From an uncultured bacterium (GTDB lineage Bacteria; Bacillota; Clostridia; Oscillospirales; Oscillospiraceae), in contig CAMWRX010000006.1 of assembly GCA_947176765.1 (NCBI GenBank), forward strand, positions 1 to 64,000: a stretch of DNA of 64,000 bases. The letters are read 5' to 3'. Of the stretch, positions 1 through 9,961 are shown piece after piece. The translations under genes and the position numbers were made by a program. The first letter of the stretch is position 1. Each line of letters opens with the position of its first letter. The notes under the pieces were generated by a model. That model searched no databases and had not been told where the DNA came from. It worked only from the letters and a program-made list of their open reading frames with translations.

Positions 1-104
1 AGCTGGCCGGCGCGGCGGACGACGTCATCATGGGCGAGGAAGCCCAGGTCATCTTCAATGACTTCTTTGCCAAGCTGGCAGCGGCTCTGGCCCAGGCGGC
101 GTAA
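1..104 (+). CDS. 3' end of an unidentified protein (5' truncated by window edge)
   Basis: Only the last 33 codons are present, read in the frame starting at base 3 and ending at TAA 102-104. The visible tail is Ala-rich, contains the stretch DDVIMGEEAQVIFNDFF, and ends in repeated Ala/Leu, which looks like a soluble amphipathic C-terminal helix. A strong intrinsic terminator follows directly, so this is the end of a transcription unit. The family cannot be identified from this fragment. Confidence 0.6.
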   Translation, partial: LAGAADDVIMGEEAQVIFNDFFAKLAAALAQAA

Positions 105-132
105 ACCCGCAAGCAAAATCAAACAACGCAAA

Positions 133-164
133 AGGCTCCCGGGCGCAAGTCCGGGAGCCTTTCT
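133..164 (+). terminator. Rho-independent terminator
   Basis: Perfect 10-bp stem AGGCTCCCGG / CCGGGAGCCT with an 8-nt loop followed by TTTCT. It closes the transcription unit that ends at base 104. Confidence 0.85.
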
Positions 165-176
165 ATGTCCGCCCAG

Positions 177-205
177 GCATATCGGTCCGAACCCGCTCAT
201 ATACT
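177..205 (+). promoter_or_regulatory. Predicted sigma-E promoter of sipL
   Basis: GCATATC (177-183), 14-nt spacer, CATATACT (198-205). This matches the known mother-cell sigma-E consensus (KMATATT, N14-15, CATACANT) at all but two defined positions. It lies about 30 nt upstream of the sipL ATG, as expected for an early mother-cell gene. Confidence 0.7.
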
Positions 206-237
206 TGCCACAGAATACGAGCAAGGAGAGGAAGCCT

Positions 238-1749
238 ATGAATATGGAACTGCGGCGCGTCACGCTGGAGGGATACCGGCCCGTGGCGCACACCATGTTC
301 TCCCAGGAGGAGACCCTGGAGAGCATCGTGCCCGACGCCTTCCCGGACATTGCCCGGGTGGTCTCGGCGTCCGGCAAAGCGTTTCTCAAGGATAAGGAGC
401 TGGGGGAGGGCGCCCTCCGCCTGTCCGGCACGGCCAAGGTCAGCGTGCTGTACATACCGGAGGGGGAGGAGCTGCCCCGTTCTCTGGAGGTGTCCATCCC
501 CTTCCAGTGCCAGCGGGACGACCCCAGGTTCCGCGCAGGGTGCCCGGTGCTGGCGGACGTGCAGGCCGCAACCGCGGATGCCCGGACGGTCAATCCCCGG
601 AAGCTGCTGGCGCGGGTCAATATCACCGTGTGGGCGGCGGCCTACGACCGGGAGCGCCGGGAGCTGTCCGCCGACCTGACGGTTGGCGAGGGGGAGGGGC
701 TGCAAAAGCTCATCACCCCCCGGAAGTGCTGCGTGATCCCGGATGTGGTGGAAAAGAGCTTCACCTTTTCCGATGTGCTGCGCCCGCCCGCCTCCCGGCC
801 GGAGCTGGAGGAGCTGTTGTCCTACCGGGCGGAGCTGGGGACGGCGGACGCCAAGTTTATCGGCAAGAAGCTGGTGCTCAAAGGGGACGTGCAGCTCTCG
901 GCGGTGTACCGCTCCGGCGAGGGGGTCTGTCAGACCCGGTTCGAACTGCCCTATTCCCAGATTCTGGACATCGGCGAGCTGCCCGACGAGGCGGAGCCGG
1001 AGGTGGCGGTGACGCTGAAGAGCGTGGACTGCCGCACCCGGGAGGGTGAGCTGGAGGTGGCTCTGGAGGTACTGGCCCAGGCGGCAGTGTGGGAGCGCCG
1101 GTCGGTGAGCCTCATCGGAGACGCCTACTGCGTGGGCGAGCCCATCGATGTGGAGCGCACGACCGTGCGGCTGTGCACCATGGCGGAGCGCTCCTCCCGG
1201 CGGGAGATGGGCCGGAAGCTGTGCGAGTCAGGCATCCCGGCCAAGCAGGTGCTGGACTGCGCCGCGGCGGTGTCGTCCCTGGCCGGTGCGCCCGCGGAGG
1301 GCGGCATGGAGTTCACCGCCCAGGTGAACGCGTCCATCCTGTACCTCAGCGAGGACGACGCCCTGTGCGGCGTGGAGACAGAGATACCCGTGACCTGCCG
1401 GGTGGACGTGCCGGAGGGGTGCCAGTGCGCCTGCCGCTGCCGCCCGGTGGGGGAGTGTACCGCCGTCCCTGTCACCGGCGGATTGGAGGTGCGCTTCGAG
1501 GCGGAGTTTGTCTGGACGGTCACCCGGGAGGAACAGGTGAGCTGTGTCAGCGATGTGAAGCCCGGCGAGGTGCGGGACACGGGCCCCCGGCCCTCGGTGG
1601 TCATCCGCCGGGTGGAGCGGGGGGAGGCACTGTGGGACATCGCCAAGTCCTGCGGCTCCACCGTGGACGACATCCGCGCGGCCAACACTCTGCCCGGGGA
1701 CGAGGCGGCGGCGGGCACGCTGCTGCTCATCCCGGCAAGGAGAAGCTGA
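238..1749 (+). CDS. sipL: SipL-like spore morphogenesis protein (DUF3794 repeats + LysM)
   Basis: 503 aa. The start ATG at 238 is preceded by AAGGAGAGG at 222-230; an upstream in-frame ATG at 58 lies inside the previous gene and is not used. The protein carries repeated DUF3794/SPOCS-type beta-rich segments, recognisable by recurring VKSVDCR- and VNITVWAAA-like strands. It ends in a LysM module of about 45 residues (VERGEALWDIAKSCGS, then DIRAANTL). In Clostridioides difficile the same architecture defines SipL, which anchors the coat to the forespore by binding the SpoIVA ATPase through its LysM domain. Here spoIVA is the very next gene, which supports that role. A sigma-E-type promoter precedes the gene. 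It acts at the mother-cell face of the outer forespore membrane. The family call is firm; the exact orthology is inferred from architecture and neighbour. Confidence 0.85.
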   Translation: MNMELRRVTLEGYRPVAHTMFSQEETLESIVPDAFPDIARVVSASGKAFLKDKELGEGALRLSGTAKVSVLYIPEGEELPRSLEVSIPFQCQRDDPRFRAGCPVLADVQAATADARTVNPRKLLARVNITVWAAAYDRERRELSADLTVGEGEGLQKLITPRKCCVIPDVVEKSFTFSDVLRPPASRPELEELLSYRAELGTADAKFIGKKLVLKGDVQLSAVYRSGEGVCQTRFELPYSQILDIGELPDEAEPEVAVTLKSVDCRTREGELEVALEVLAQAAVWERRSVSLIGDAYCVGEPIDVERTTVRLCTMAERSSRREMGRKLCESGIPAKQVLDCAAAVSSLAGAPAEGGMEFTAQVNASILYLSEDDALCGVETEIPVTCRVDVPEGCQCACRCRPVGECTAVPVTGGLEVRFEAEFVWTVTREEQVSCVSDVKPGEVRDTGPRPSVVIRRVERGEALWDIAKSCGSTVDDIRAANTLPGDEAAAGTLLLIPARRS

Positions 1750-1755
1750 ACAAAA

Positions 1756-1788
1756 AGGGGCGGCGTGGACAAATTCCATGCCGCCCCT
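1756..1788 (+). terminator. Hairpin after sipL
   Basis: Stem AGGGGCGGCGTGG / CCATGCCGCCCCT (13 pairs, one G-U). It has no good U-tract, so it may be a weak terminator or RNA-stabilising structure. It sits immediately before the spoIVA promoter. Confidence 0.5.
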
Positions 1789-1789
1789 G

Positions 1790-1818
1790 TCATATTCCCG
1801 GACAAAACCCCATACAAA
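1790..1818 (+). promoter_or_regulatory. Predicted sigma-E promoter of spoIVA
   Basis: TCATATT (1790-1796), 14-nt spacer, CATACAAA (1811-1818). The upstream box is a perfect match to the sigma-E consensus and the downstream box misses only the last base. The predicted RNA start near 1825 leaves room for the SD at 1836-1843 and so favours the TTG start at 1851 over the ATG at 1830. Confidence 0.8.
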
Positions 1819-1850
1819 TGGAATTGAGTATGCGTGAGGAGGGTTCAGCT

Positions 1851-3326
1851 TTGGAAAACAAACTGTATGAGGATATCGCCCAGCGTACCCAGGGCGACAT
1901 CTATATCGGCGTGGTGGGGCCCGTGCGCACGGGGAAGTCCACCTTCATCAAGCGCTTCATGGAGACCCTGGTGCTGCCCAAAATCGAGAACAATTACATC
2001 CGGGATCGGGCTCGTGACGAGCTGCCCCAGAGCGGTTCGGGCCGGGTGGTCATGACCGCCGAGCCAAAATTCGTCCCCGAGGACGCGGTGGAAATGGCCA
2101 TGGAGGACGGCGGGGTGTTCTCCGTCCGGCTCATCGACTGCGTGGGCTACATGGTGCCCAGCGCCCTGGGCCAGCTGGACGGCGACCAGCCCCGGATGGT
2201 CACCACCCCCTGGTTCGACCACGAGATCCCCATGACCCAGGCGGCGGAGTTCGGCACCAAGAAGGTCATCACCGACCACTCCACCATCGGCATCGTGGTG
2301 ACTACCGACGGCTCGGTCACTGACATCCCCCGGGAGGACTACCTGGAGGCGGAGGAACGGGTCATCGGCGAGCTGAAAGAGCTGGGCAAGCCCTTCATGG
2401 TGCTGCTCAACTCCGCCCAGCCCTACGGCGAACGGGCCCAGACCCTCCAGGCGGACATCGCCGAGCGGTACGACGTGACGTGCCTGGCCGTCAACTGCCT
2501 GACCCTGGACGAGGGGGCGGTGAGCGAGATCATCCGGGCGGTGCTCCATGAGTTCCCGCTGAAGCAGATGGATCTGTTTCTGCCGCCCTGGGTGGACGTT
2601 CTGCCTTTCGACCACCCCATCAAGAGCGGGCTGTACGCCATGATCCGGGAGGAGACGGAGGGCCTGGCGCGCCTGCGGGACGCGGAGGGGGCGGTGCTGG
2701 CCATGGGCGACCGGGAGGAGGTCAGCTCCGCCGTCCTCAACCGCATGGACATGGGCAGCGGGGTGGTTACCGCTACGCTGGAGCTGCCCCGGGGGCTGTT
2801 CTATTCCACAGTGTCCGAGCAGTGCGGGCTGGAGATCAAGGACGACGGCGACCTCATCGACCAGCTCACCCAGATGGCCGCCATGAAGCGTAAGTATGAG
2901 AAAGTGGAGGGGGCGCTCAGCCAGGTGGAGGCCACGGGCTACGGCATCGTCATGCCCAACCCGGAGGAGATGACCCTGGAGGAGCCGGAGATCGTCAAGC
3001 AGGGGGGGCGGTACGGCGTGCGCCTCAAAGCGTCGGCCCCGTCCATCCACATGATGCGGGCGGACATCAAGACAGAGGTGTCCCCCATCATGGGCACCGA
3101 GAAGCAGTCGGAGGAGATGGTGGACTACCTGCTCCGGCAATTCGAGGGGGACACCGGGAAGATCTGGGACTCCAACATCTTCGGCCGCTCCTTCCACGAG
3201 CTGGTAGGGGAGGACCTCAACGGCAAGCTGAAGCGGATGCCGGAGGAGGCCCGTGAGAAGCTGCGGGAGACCCTCCAGCGCATCATCAACGAGGGATCCG
3301 GCGGACTGATCTGCATCATATTGTGA
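1851..3326 (+). CDS. spoIVA: SpoIVA, spore coat basement-layer ATPase
   Basis: 491 aa from TTG 1851, with GAGGAGGG at 1836-1843, matching the family's usual length of about 492. SpoIVA hydrolyses ATP to polymerise on the outer forespore membrane and forms the platform for coat and cortex assembly. The N-terminus NKLYEDIAQRTQGDIYIGVV is the family hallmark. The Walker A loop GPVRTGKST is followed by a TRAFAC-like GTPase-derived fold with RLIDCVGYMVPSALG as the Walker B region. The central and C-terminal coat-targeting regions are intact to the stop. The gene is directly downstream of its partner sipL but has its own sigma-E-type promoter. A strong terminator follows. Confidence 0.95.
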   Translation: MENKLYEDIAQRTQGDIYIGVVGPVRTGKSTFIKRFMETLVLPKIENNYIRDRARDELPQSGSGRVVMTAEPKFVPEDAVEMAMEDGGVFSVRLIDCVGYMVPSALGQLDGDQPRMVTTPWFDHEIPMTQAAEFGTKKVITDHSTIGIVVTTDGSVTDIPREDYLEAEERVIGELKELGKPFMVLLNSAQPYGERAQTLQADIAERYDVTCLAVNCLTLDEGAVSEIIRAVLHEFPLKQMDLFLPPWVDVLPFDHPIKSGLYAMIREETEGLARLRDAEGAVLAMGDREEVSSAVLNRMDMGSGVVTATLELPRGLFYSTVSEQCGLEIKDDGDLIDQLTQMAAMKRKYEKVEGALSQVEATGYGIVMPNPEEMTLEEPEIVKQGGRYGVRLKASAPSIHMMRADIKTEVSPIMGTEKQSEEMVDYLLRQFEGDTGKIWDSNIFGRSFHELVGEDLNGKLKRMPEEAREKLRETLQRIINEGSGGLICIIL

Positions 3327-3330
3327 GAAG

Positions 3331-3360
3331 CGCCCGGTGCTTGCGCACCGGGCGTCCTTT
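3331..3360. terminator. Bidirectional terminator between spoIVA and the minus-strand phosphodiesterase gene
   Basis: Perfect 10-bp stem CGCCCGGTGC / GCACCGGGCG with a TTGC loop followed by a TCCTTTTAT run. The convergent genes end at 3326 (+) and 3385 (-). Confidence 0.8.
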
Positions 3361-3384
3361 TATGCGATGTGTTTCGGGGGTCGA

Positions 3385-4467
3385 TCACGCCTCCAGTGTC
3401 ACCTGAATCAATACCGGGTTGTGGTCGGTATACTCAAATTGGCAATCCAGCGTCTCCACGCTGTTCAGCGCTACGTTGGGGGAGAGGATGAACCCGTCGA
3501 TGACGTAAAACTGGTTGTTCTCAGGATTCGGGTCGTAGGGATGATTCAGCAGGCGGCAGCTGGGAGTGGACAGGTCGCAGGCAAACTGCCAGCCCTCAGG
3601 CAGGATATTTTCCTCCAGCACGCCGGGCGTCCACAGGGAGGCGTCCTGGATGGGGAAGGCGTCCAGCGCCCCGGGGAAGGTCTGGTTGAAGTCGCCTCCG
3701 GCGATGACATAATTGCCTTTTTCGTATTCGGAGGTGAGGAAATCCATGAGCATTTTGGTCTGGGCGGCCTTGCCCTCGCCGTCGTCGTAGGCTTCCAGAT
3801 GGAGGTTCACCAGCACCAGCTGCTTGTCTGAACCCTCCAGCGGCACATAGCTCACCAGCAGGCACCGCTTCAGGTTGGCGGTGGACACCGGCCAGGAGAA
3901 GGGGCAGGGCAGGGCGACGCGCTGGGATTTCTCCACGGGGAAGGTGCTAATGGTCTGCAGTCCGCTGTGTACCTTGCCGATGGGAGGCAGGGGGTAGGGC
4001 ACGAAATCGCAGGAGTAATTCAGCGCGTGAGAGCTGAGATAGAACGTTCCAAGCCGCTCCAGATAGCGCTGGCTTTGGTCAATGCCATAGCTGCGGGAGG
4101 AATCGGTGTCCACTTCCTGGAGGAAATACACATCCGCGCCCTGCTCCGCCAGCTGGGTGGCGAGCCCTTCCCGGTTGATGTCCACCTGTTCACTGGTGGG
4201 TTTCACGTCCTTGCCGCCGTCCATGAAAAAGTCGGAATCCCGGCCAAGCCCGGCGTAGCCCGTGTTCTGGGCCATTACCGTCAGGCTGTCACCCGGCGCG
4301 AGGGGGGGCGTCTGAACGCCCTGATTGAGCACTTCCACGTCCTCTACGGCGGCGGGCTTATACTCCGTCACGGTGAGCCACAAGACCAGCCCCACCACGG
4401 CCAGCAGCACCACGCCGAGTACCACACCGGCGGCGATACCCACGCGTTTGAGTACCTTTTTTGCCAT
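3385..4467 (-). CDS. Membrane-anchored endonuclease/exonuclease/phosphatase (EEP) family protein
   Basis: 360 aa, with AAAGGA just upstream of the ATG. One N-terminal membrane helix (residues about 10-33, after a Lys-rich MAKKVLKR) anchors an extracytoplasmic DNase I-like fold. EEP motifs are visible in order: FLQEVD, VNLHLEA, GGDFNQ, VIDGFIL and TDHNPVL, which supply the metal-binding Glu, catalytic His/Asp and terminal Asp-His. Family members cleave phosphodiesters in nucleic acids, sphingolipids or phosphoinositides; the substrate here cannot be told. The gene starts 25 bp after atpC in the same direction with no visible terminator between, so it probably shares the ATP synthase transcript. 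Confidence 0.85.
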   Translation of the reverse strand: MAKKVLKRVGIAAGVVLGVVLLAVVGLVLWLTVTEYKPAAVEDVEVLNQGVQTPPLAPGDSLTVMAQNTGYAGLGRDSDFFMDGGKDVKPTSEQVDINREGLATQLAEQGADVYFLQEVDTDSSRSYGIDQSQRYLERLGTFYLSSHALNYSCDFVPYPLPPIGKVHSGLQTISTFPVEKSQRVALPCPFSWPVSTANLKRCLLVSYVPLEGSDKQLVLVNLHLEAYDDGEGKAAQTKMLMDFLTSEYEKGNYVIAGGDFNQTFPGALDAFPIQDASLWTPGVLEENILPEGWQFACDLSTPSCRLLNHPYDPNPENNQFYVIDGFILSPNVALNSVETLDCQFEYTDHNPVLIQVTLEA

Positions 4468-4492
4468 GCGGCCACGTCCTTTCTGATGATTG

Positions 4493-4899
4493 CTACAGTC
4501 CCCGGCCCTTCACCCGCAGGCGGTTCAGCGCCCGGGCCAGCGTGGACTGGGCCAGCTGGTACTCCTGGATGCTCTTCTTCTGCAAAATGGCCTCACGGGC
4601 CTCGTCAGCTCTCCGGCGGGCACGGGCCTCGTCGATCTCCTCGGGCCGCTCGGCGGAGTCCACCAGGACGAGAACCTCGTTGGCCTCCACCTTCACCATG
4701 CCGGGGGACACCGCCGCCAGCTGAACCGCCTGTCCCGGCGGCTGCCAGCGGATCATCCCCGGCACAATGGCGGCCATCATGGAGCTGTGGTGGGCCAGGA
4801 TGCCCCGCTCCCCGTCATTGGCGGGGATGGTCAGGCTGACACAGGGCCCCTCGTACAGCGTCTTGTCGGCGGCCAGGATATGCACCTCAAAGGTATCCA

Positions 4900-4900
<1 letters not shown>
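4493..4900 (-). CDS. atpC: F1Fo ATP synthase subunit epsilon
   Basis: 135 aa. The start codon overlaps the atpD stop as TAATG (one shared base), so translation is coupled. The N-terminal beta-sandwich (FEVHILAADKTLYEG..., then the NDGERGILAHHSSMMAAI signature) is followed by a two-helix C-terminal domain (EIDEARARRRADEAREAI). This subunit sits on the central stalk and can inhibit ATP hydrolysis through its C-terminal helices. Length and domains are normal. It is the last canonical gene of the operon. Confidence 0.95.
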
Positions 4901-7211
<2,311 letters not shown>

Positions 7212-7212
7212 G

Positions 7213-8973
7213 TCAGTCCTCCCGTGCTCCGCCGCCCTGGAACCGTTTCAGATAGTCCCGGGCCAGGTTCAAAATCTGCGCCCGGTCGTCCTCGGACAGC
7301 CGCCCGGTTTGGTCGATGCGGGCGCATAGATCCGGGGCCTCCTCTTCAAAAGCGGCCAGCAGTCCGGCGCGGAAGCCGTCCATTTTCGCCAGCGGCACGT
7401 CCTGCATCACGTGATCCATGGCGGCCACCAACACGATGACCTGCTGATGCTGGCTCAGGGGATTGTACTGGGGCTGGCGCAGCAGGCGCATGAGCCCCTG
7501 GCCATAGGCCAACTGGCGCTTGGTGGCGTCATCCAGGTCGCTGGAGAACTGGGTGAACACCTCCATCTCCCGATACTGGGCCAGCTCCAGCCGGATGGGT
7601 CCGGCGGCGGACTTCATGGCCTTTGTCTGGGCGTCGCCGCCCACGCGGGACACGGACAATCCCACGTTGACGGCGGGCCGCTGGCCGGAGAAGAACAGCT
7701 CGCTTTCCAGGAAGATCTGGCCGTCGGTGATGGAGATGATGTTGGTGGGGATATAGGCGGACACGTCTCCCGCCTGGGTCTCCACGATGGGCAGGGCGGT
7801 CATGCTGCCGCCCCCCAGCTCGTCGCTGAGGTGGGCGGAGCGCTCCAGCAGCCGGGAGTGGAGGTAGAACACGTCGCCGGGGAAGGCCTCGCGGCCCGGG
7901 GAGCGCTCCAGCAGCAGGGACAGCGCCCGGTAGGCGATGGCGTGCTTGGAGAGGTCGTCGTACACGATCAGCACGTCCCGGCCCTGGTACATGAAATACT
8001 CGCCCAGGGCGCACCCGGCGTAGGGGGCGATATACTGCAAAGCGGCGGAGGCGCCGGCGGGGGCGGTGACGATGGTGGTGTACTCCATGGCGCCCCGGCG
8101 GGCCAGATTTTCCGCCAGTTGGGCCACCGAGCTGGTTTTCTGCCCAATGGCCACGTAGATGCACACCACGTCCTTGCCCTTTTGGTTGAGGATGGTGTCC
8201 AGGGCGATGGCGGTCTTGCCAGTCTGGCGGTCGCCGATGATGAGCTCACGCTGGCCCCGGCCGATGGGGAACATGGAGTCGATGGCAAGCAAACCCGTCT
8301 CCATGGGGGTGTTCACCGGCTGGCGGTCCAGGATGCCGGGCGCGGGGGTCTCAATGGGGCGGTAGCCCTCCGGCTCGATGGAGCCTTTGCCGTCCACAGG
8401 CAGGCCCAGGGCGTCCACTACCCGGCCCAGATAGTCCCGGCCCACGGGCATACCGGCGGTTTTTAAGGTGCGGCGAACCATGCTGCCCGCGCTGATCTCC
8501 TCTCCGTCGCCGAAGAGGATGCAGCTCAGCCCGTCGGGGCGCAGATCCTGCACCATGCCCTTTACACCGGAGGAGAACACCAGAATCTCCCCGTACTGGG
8601 CGTGGGCCAGGCCGTTCACGGTGGCGATGTCGCCGTCCACGGTGAGCACCTCGCCGATCTCCTCCGGGGCGGGGGCGGGCGCCCACTCCTTCACCGCCTG
8701 ACGGATCAGGGGAACGATGTCGTTTTCTCCGGGCTGGAGTTGGCGCAGGTAGTCCTGGAACTGCCGCGCCCGGCCGTCCAGAGTCCAGTCGTACACATCG
8801 GAGCCCACCTGGAGGCGGAAGCCGTCCTGAAGGGTCTCGTCCAACTCCCAGCGGAGGGGAACCTTCCGCTTGTAGGTGCGGGTGAGGAACTGATCGAAAC
8901 GCTGGAGCTGTGCCTCGGTTGGCTGGGTGGCGCTGCGCAGCTGGGCGGTCAGGCGGCTTCTAGCGGCCCTCAT
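7213..8973 (-). CDS. atpA: Fusion of ATP synthase delta C-terminal domain with subunit alpha
   Basis: 586 aa against about 505 for normal alpha. Residues about 7-80 align with the C-terminal domain of delta (AtpH): SATQPTEAQLQRFDQFL, KRKVPLRWELDETL, then GFRLQVGSDVYDWTLDG match the delta pattern of an SEAQL helix, a KRKV strand, a D-L/G turn and a VxD-G motif. From about residue 83 the alpha N-terminus begins (NDIVPLIRQAV) and is complete: Walker A GDRQTGKT at 247-254, and SVSRVGGDAQTK with the arginine finger. The six-helix N-terminal domain of delta is absent and no separate atpH lies in the operon. The start ATG lies inside atpF (14-bp overlap) behind a GGAGGCGGGG site, so there is no room for a separate delta. 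Alpha function is certain; the delta assignment comes from motif comparison. Confidence 0.9.
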   Translation of the reverse strand: MRAARSRLTAQLRSATQPTEAQLQRFDQFLTRTYKRKVPLRWELDETLQDGFRLQVGSDVYDWTLDGRARQFQDYLRQLQPGENDIVPLIRQAVKEWAPAPAPEEIGEVLTVDGDIATVNGLAHAQYGEILVFSSGVKGMVQDLRPDGLSCILFGDGEEISAGSMVRRTLKTAGMPVGRDYLGRVVDALGLPVDGKGSIEPEGYRPIETPAPGILDRQPVNTPMETGLLAIDSMFPIGRGQRELIIGDRQTGKTAIALDTILNQKGKDVVCIYVAIGQKTSSVAQLAENLARRGAMEYTTIVTAPAGASAALQYIAPYAGCALGEYFMYQGRDVLIVYDDLSKHAIAYRALSLLLERSPGREAFPGDVFYLHSRLLERSAHLSDELGGGSMTALPIVETQAGDVSAYIPTNIISITDGQIFLESELFFSGQRPAVNVGLSVSRVGGDAQTKAMKSAAGPIRLELAQYREMEVFTQFSSDLDDATKRQLAYGQGLMRLLRQPQYNPLSQHQQVIVLVAAMDHVMQDVPLAKMDGFRAGLLAAFEEEAPDLCARIDQTGRLSEDDRAQILNLARDYLKRFQGGGARED

Positions 8974-9451
8974 GCGCCCCGCCTCCCTCCGTCAGCTCCA
9001 GGAACTGGTCGAACGCGTCAGCTCCGGGTTGGGCGGCCAGCTTCTTCGCCGCCTGGGCGGCCAGCTCCCGCATCTCCTTCTGGGACTCCCGGATGGCCCG
9101 CACCTTGCTCTGCTCCGCCTCGGCATGGGCCTTGGCGACGATGTAGCGGGCCTGCTCCTCCGCCTGCTCCACCTGCTCCTGGGCGGCCTGGGCGGCGGCC
9201 TGCTGGGCCTGAGCCCGCTCCTGGCGGATCTCCTCGTCCGCCCGTTCCAGCTTGGCCTGGCAGTCGGCACGGAGCTGCTCCGCCTGGGCCAGCTTGTCCG
9301 CGGCCTGTTGGTCCAGCTCCCGGTAGTGGGCCTCACGCTGTTCCATAAATTTCTTCACCGGCTTGAACAGGAGGAAATAGAGTCCCCCCGTCAGGATGGC
9401 CAGGTTCATCCAATGCAGCAGGATCAGCTGCCAATCGATATTCAGAGGCAT
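8960..9451 (-). CDS. atpF: F1Fo ATP synthase subunit b
   Basis: 163 aa peripheral-stalk subunit. One N-terminal membrane helix (WQLILLHWMNLAILTGGLYF) is followed by a long Ala/Glu/Gln-rich right-handed coiled coil. It ends in a short acidic, Gly-rich tail where delta normally binds. It is of standard length and carries no added delta domain, unlike the b-delta fusions of mycobacteria. It lies 19 bp after atpE and overlaps the alpha gene by 14 bp. Confidence 0.93.
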   Translation of the reverse strand: MPLNIDWQLILLHWMNLAILTGGLYFLLFKPVKKFMEQREAHYRELDQQAADKLAQAEQLRADCQAKLERADEEIRQERAQAQQAAAQAAQEQVEQAEEQARYIVAKAHAEAEQSKVRAIRESQKEMRELAAQAAKKLAAQPGADAFDQFLELTEGGGAHEGR

Positions 9452-9470
9452 AGCATTGTCCTCCCAAACG

Positions 9471-9827
9471 TTACAGTACGAAGATGATGAGGATGACCAC
9501 CAGCAATGCGTAGATGATGGCCGTCTCGATGAACACCAGACCCAGCATCATCGTGGTGCGCACCTTGCCTTCCGCTTCGGGCTGGCGGGCAATGCTCTCG
9601 GCGGACTTGGCGGTAGCCATGCCCATGCCCACCGCACCGCCGGCGGCGGCAATGCCCACGGCGATGCCCGCGCCGATGGCCTTGAGGCCGAGGGTATTGT
9701 CCTCCTGGGTCTGGGCGGCGGGCTCACCGGCCTCGGGGGCCTCGGCGGCGAAGGCGGGGGCGGCCAGGGCCAGGGTGAGCAGCATGACCCCGGCCAGGGC
9801 GATGATTTTTTTCAGCAGCTTATTCAT
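9471..9827 (-). CDS. atpE: F1Fo ATP synthase subunit c with N-terminal signal peptide
   Basis: 118 aa, longer than the usual 75-90. Residues 1-27 form a typical signal peptide (KKIIA, hydrophobic core, APAFA) and residues 28-46 an acidic spacer. The two-helix hairpin with the RQPE loop starts at about 47. The ion-binding carboxylate is Glu101 (FIETAIIY). Compared with sodium-binding c rings (Ilyobacter type), the Thr and Tyr after the Glu are kept, but the helix-1 Gln is Met68 and the preceding Pro is Gly, so a proton ring seems more likely. It lies between atpB and atpF with a GGAGG site. Ion specificity is inference. Confidence 0.93.
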   Translation of the reverse strand: MNKLLKKIIALAGVMLLTLALAAPAFAAEAPEAGEPAAQTQEDNTLGLKAIGAGIAVGIAAAGGAVGMGMATAKSAESIARQPEAEGKVRTTMMLGLVFIETAIIYALLVVILIIFVL

Positions 9828-9893
9828 AGATGATGACCTCCAAATATGTTTTTATAGTGTTTCAGGCGTTTTGGCCTGTCAGGTCTTGTGGTG

Positions 9894-9961
9894 CGTGGGA
9901 CGTCATTCGGTTTCGCCGAACGACTGTGGGCGTGGGACGTCATTCGGCTTCGCCGAACGAC
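9894..9961. repeat. Two 31-bp direct repeats with hairpin cores in the 3' end of atpB
   Basis: Units at 9894-9924 and 9931-9961 start CGTGGGACGTCATTCGG and differ at one base. Each holds an inverted repeat TTCGG(T/C)-TTC-GCCGAA. They overlap the atpB stop at 9903 and the last 20 or so codons. A further hairpin (CGGTC...GACCG) follows at about 9969-9984. The class is unknown; they look like REP-type elements. Confidence 0.8.

Noticed and set aside
1089-1850. Long open frame upstream of spoIVA, overlapping sipL
   Set aside because: It is the out-of-frame shadow of sipL with Gly/Arg-rich nonsense. The sigma-E promoter and SD place the spoIVA start at TTG 1851.
2423-3388. Antisense open frames across spoIVA
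   Set aside because: Produced by GC-rich third positions of spoIVA; no start signals and no recognisable protein.
9894-9961. CRISPR array
   Set aside because: Only two 31-bp units, separated by 6 bp, with no spacer-length unique DNA and no cas genes.
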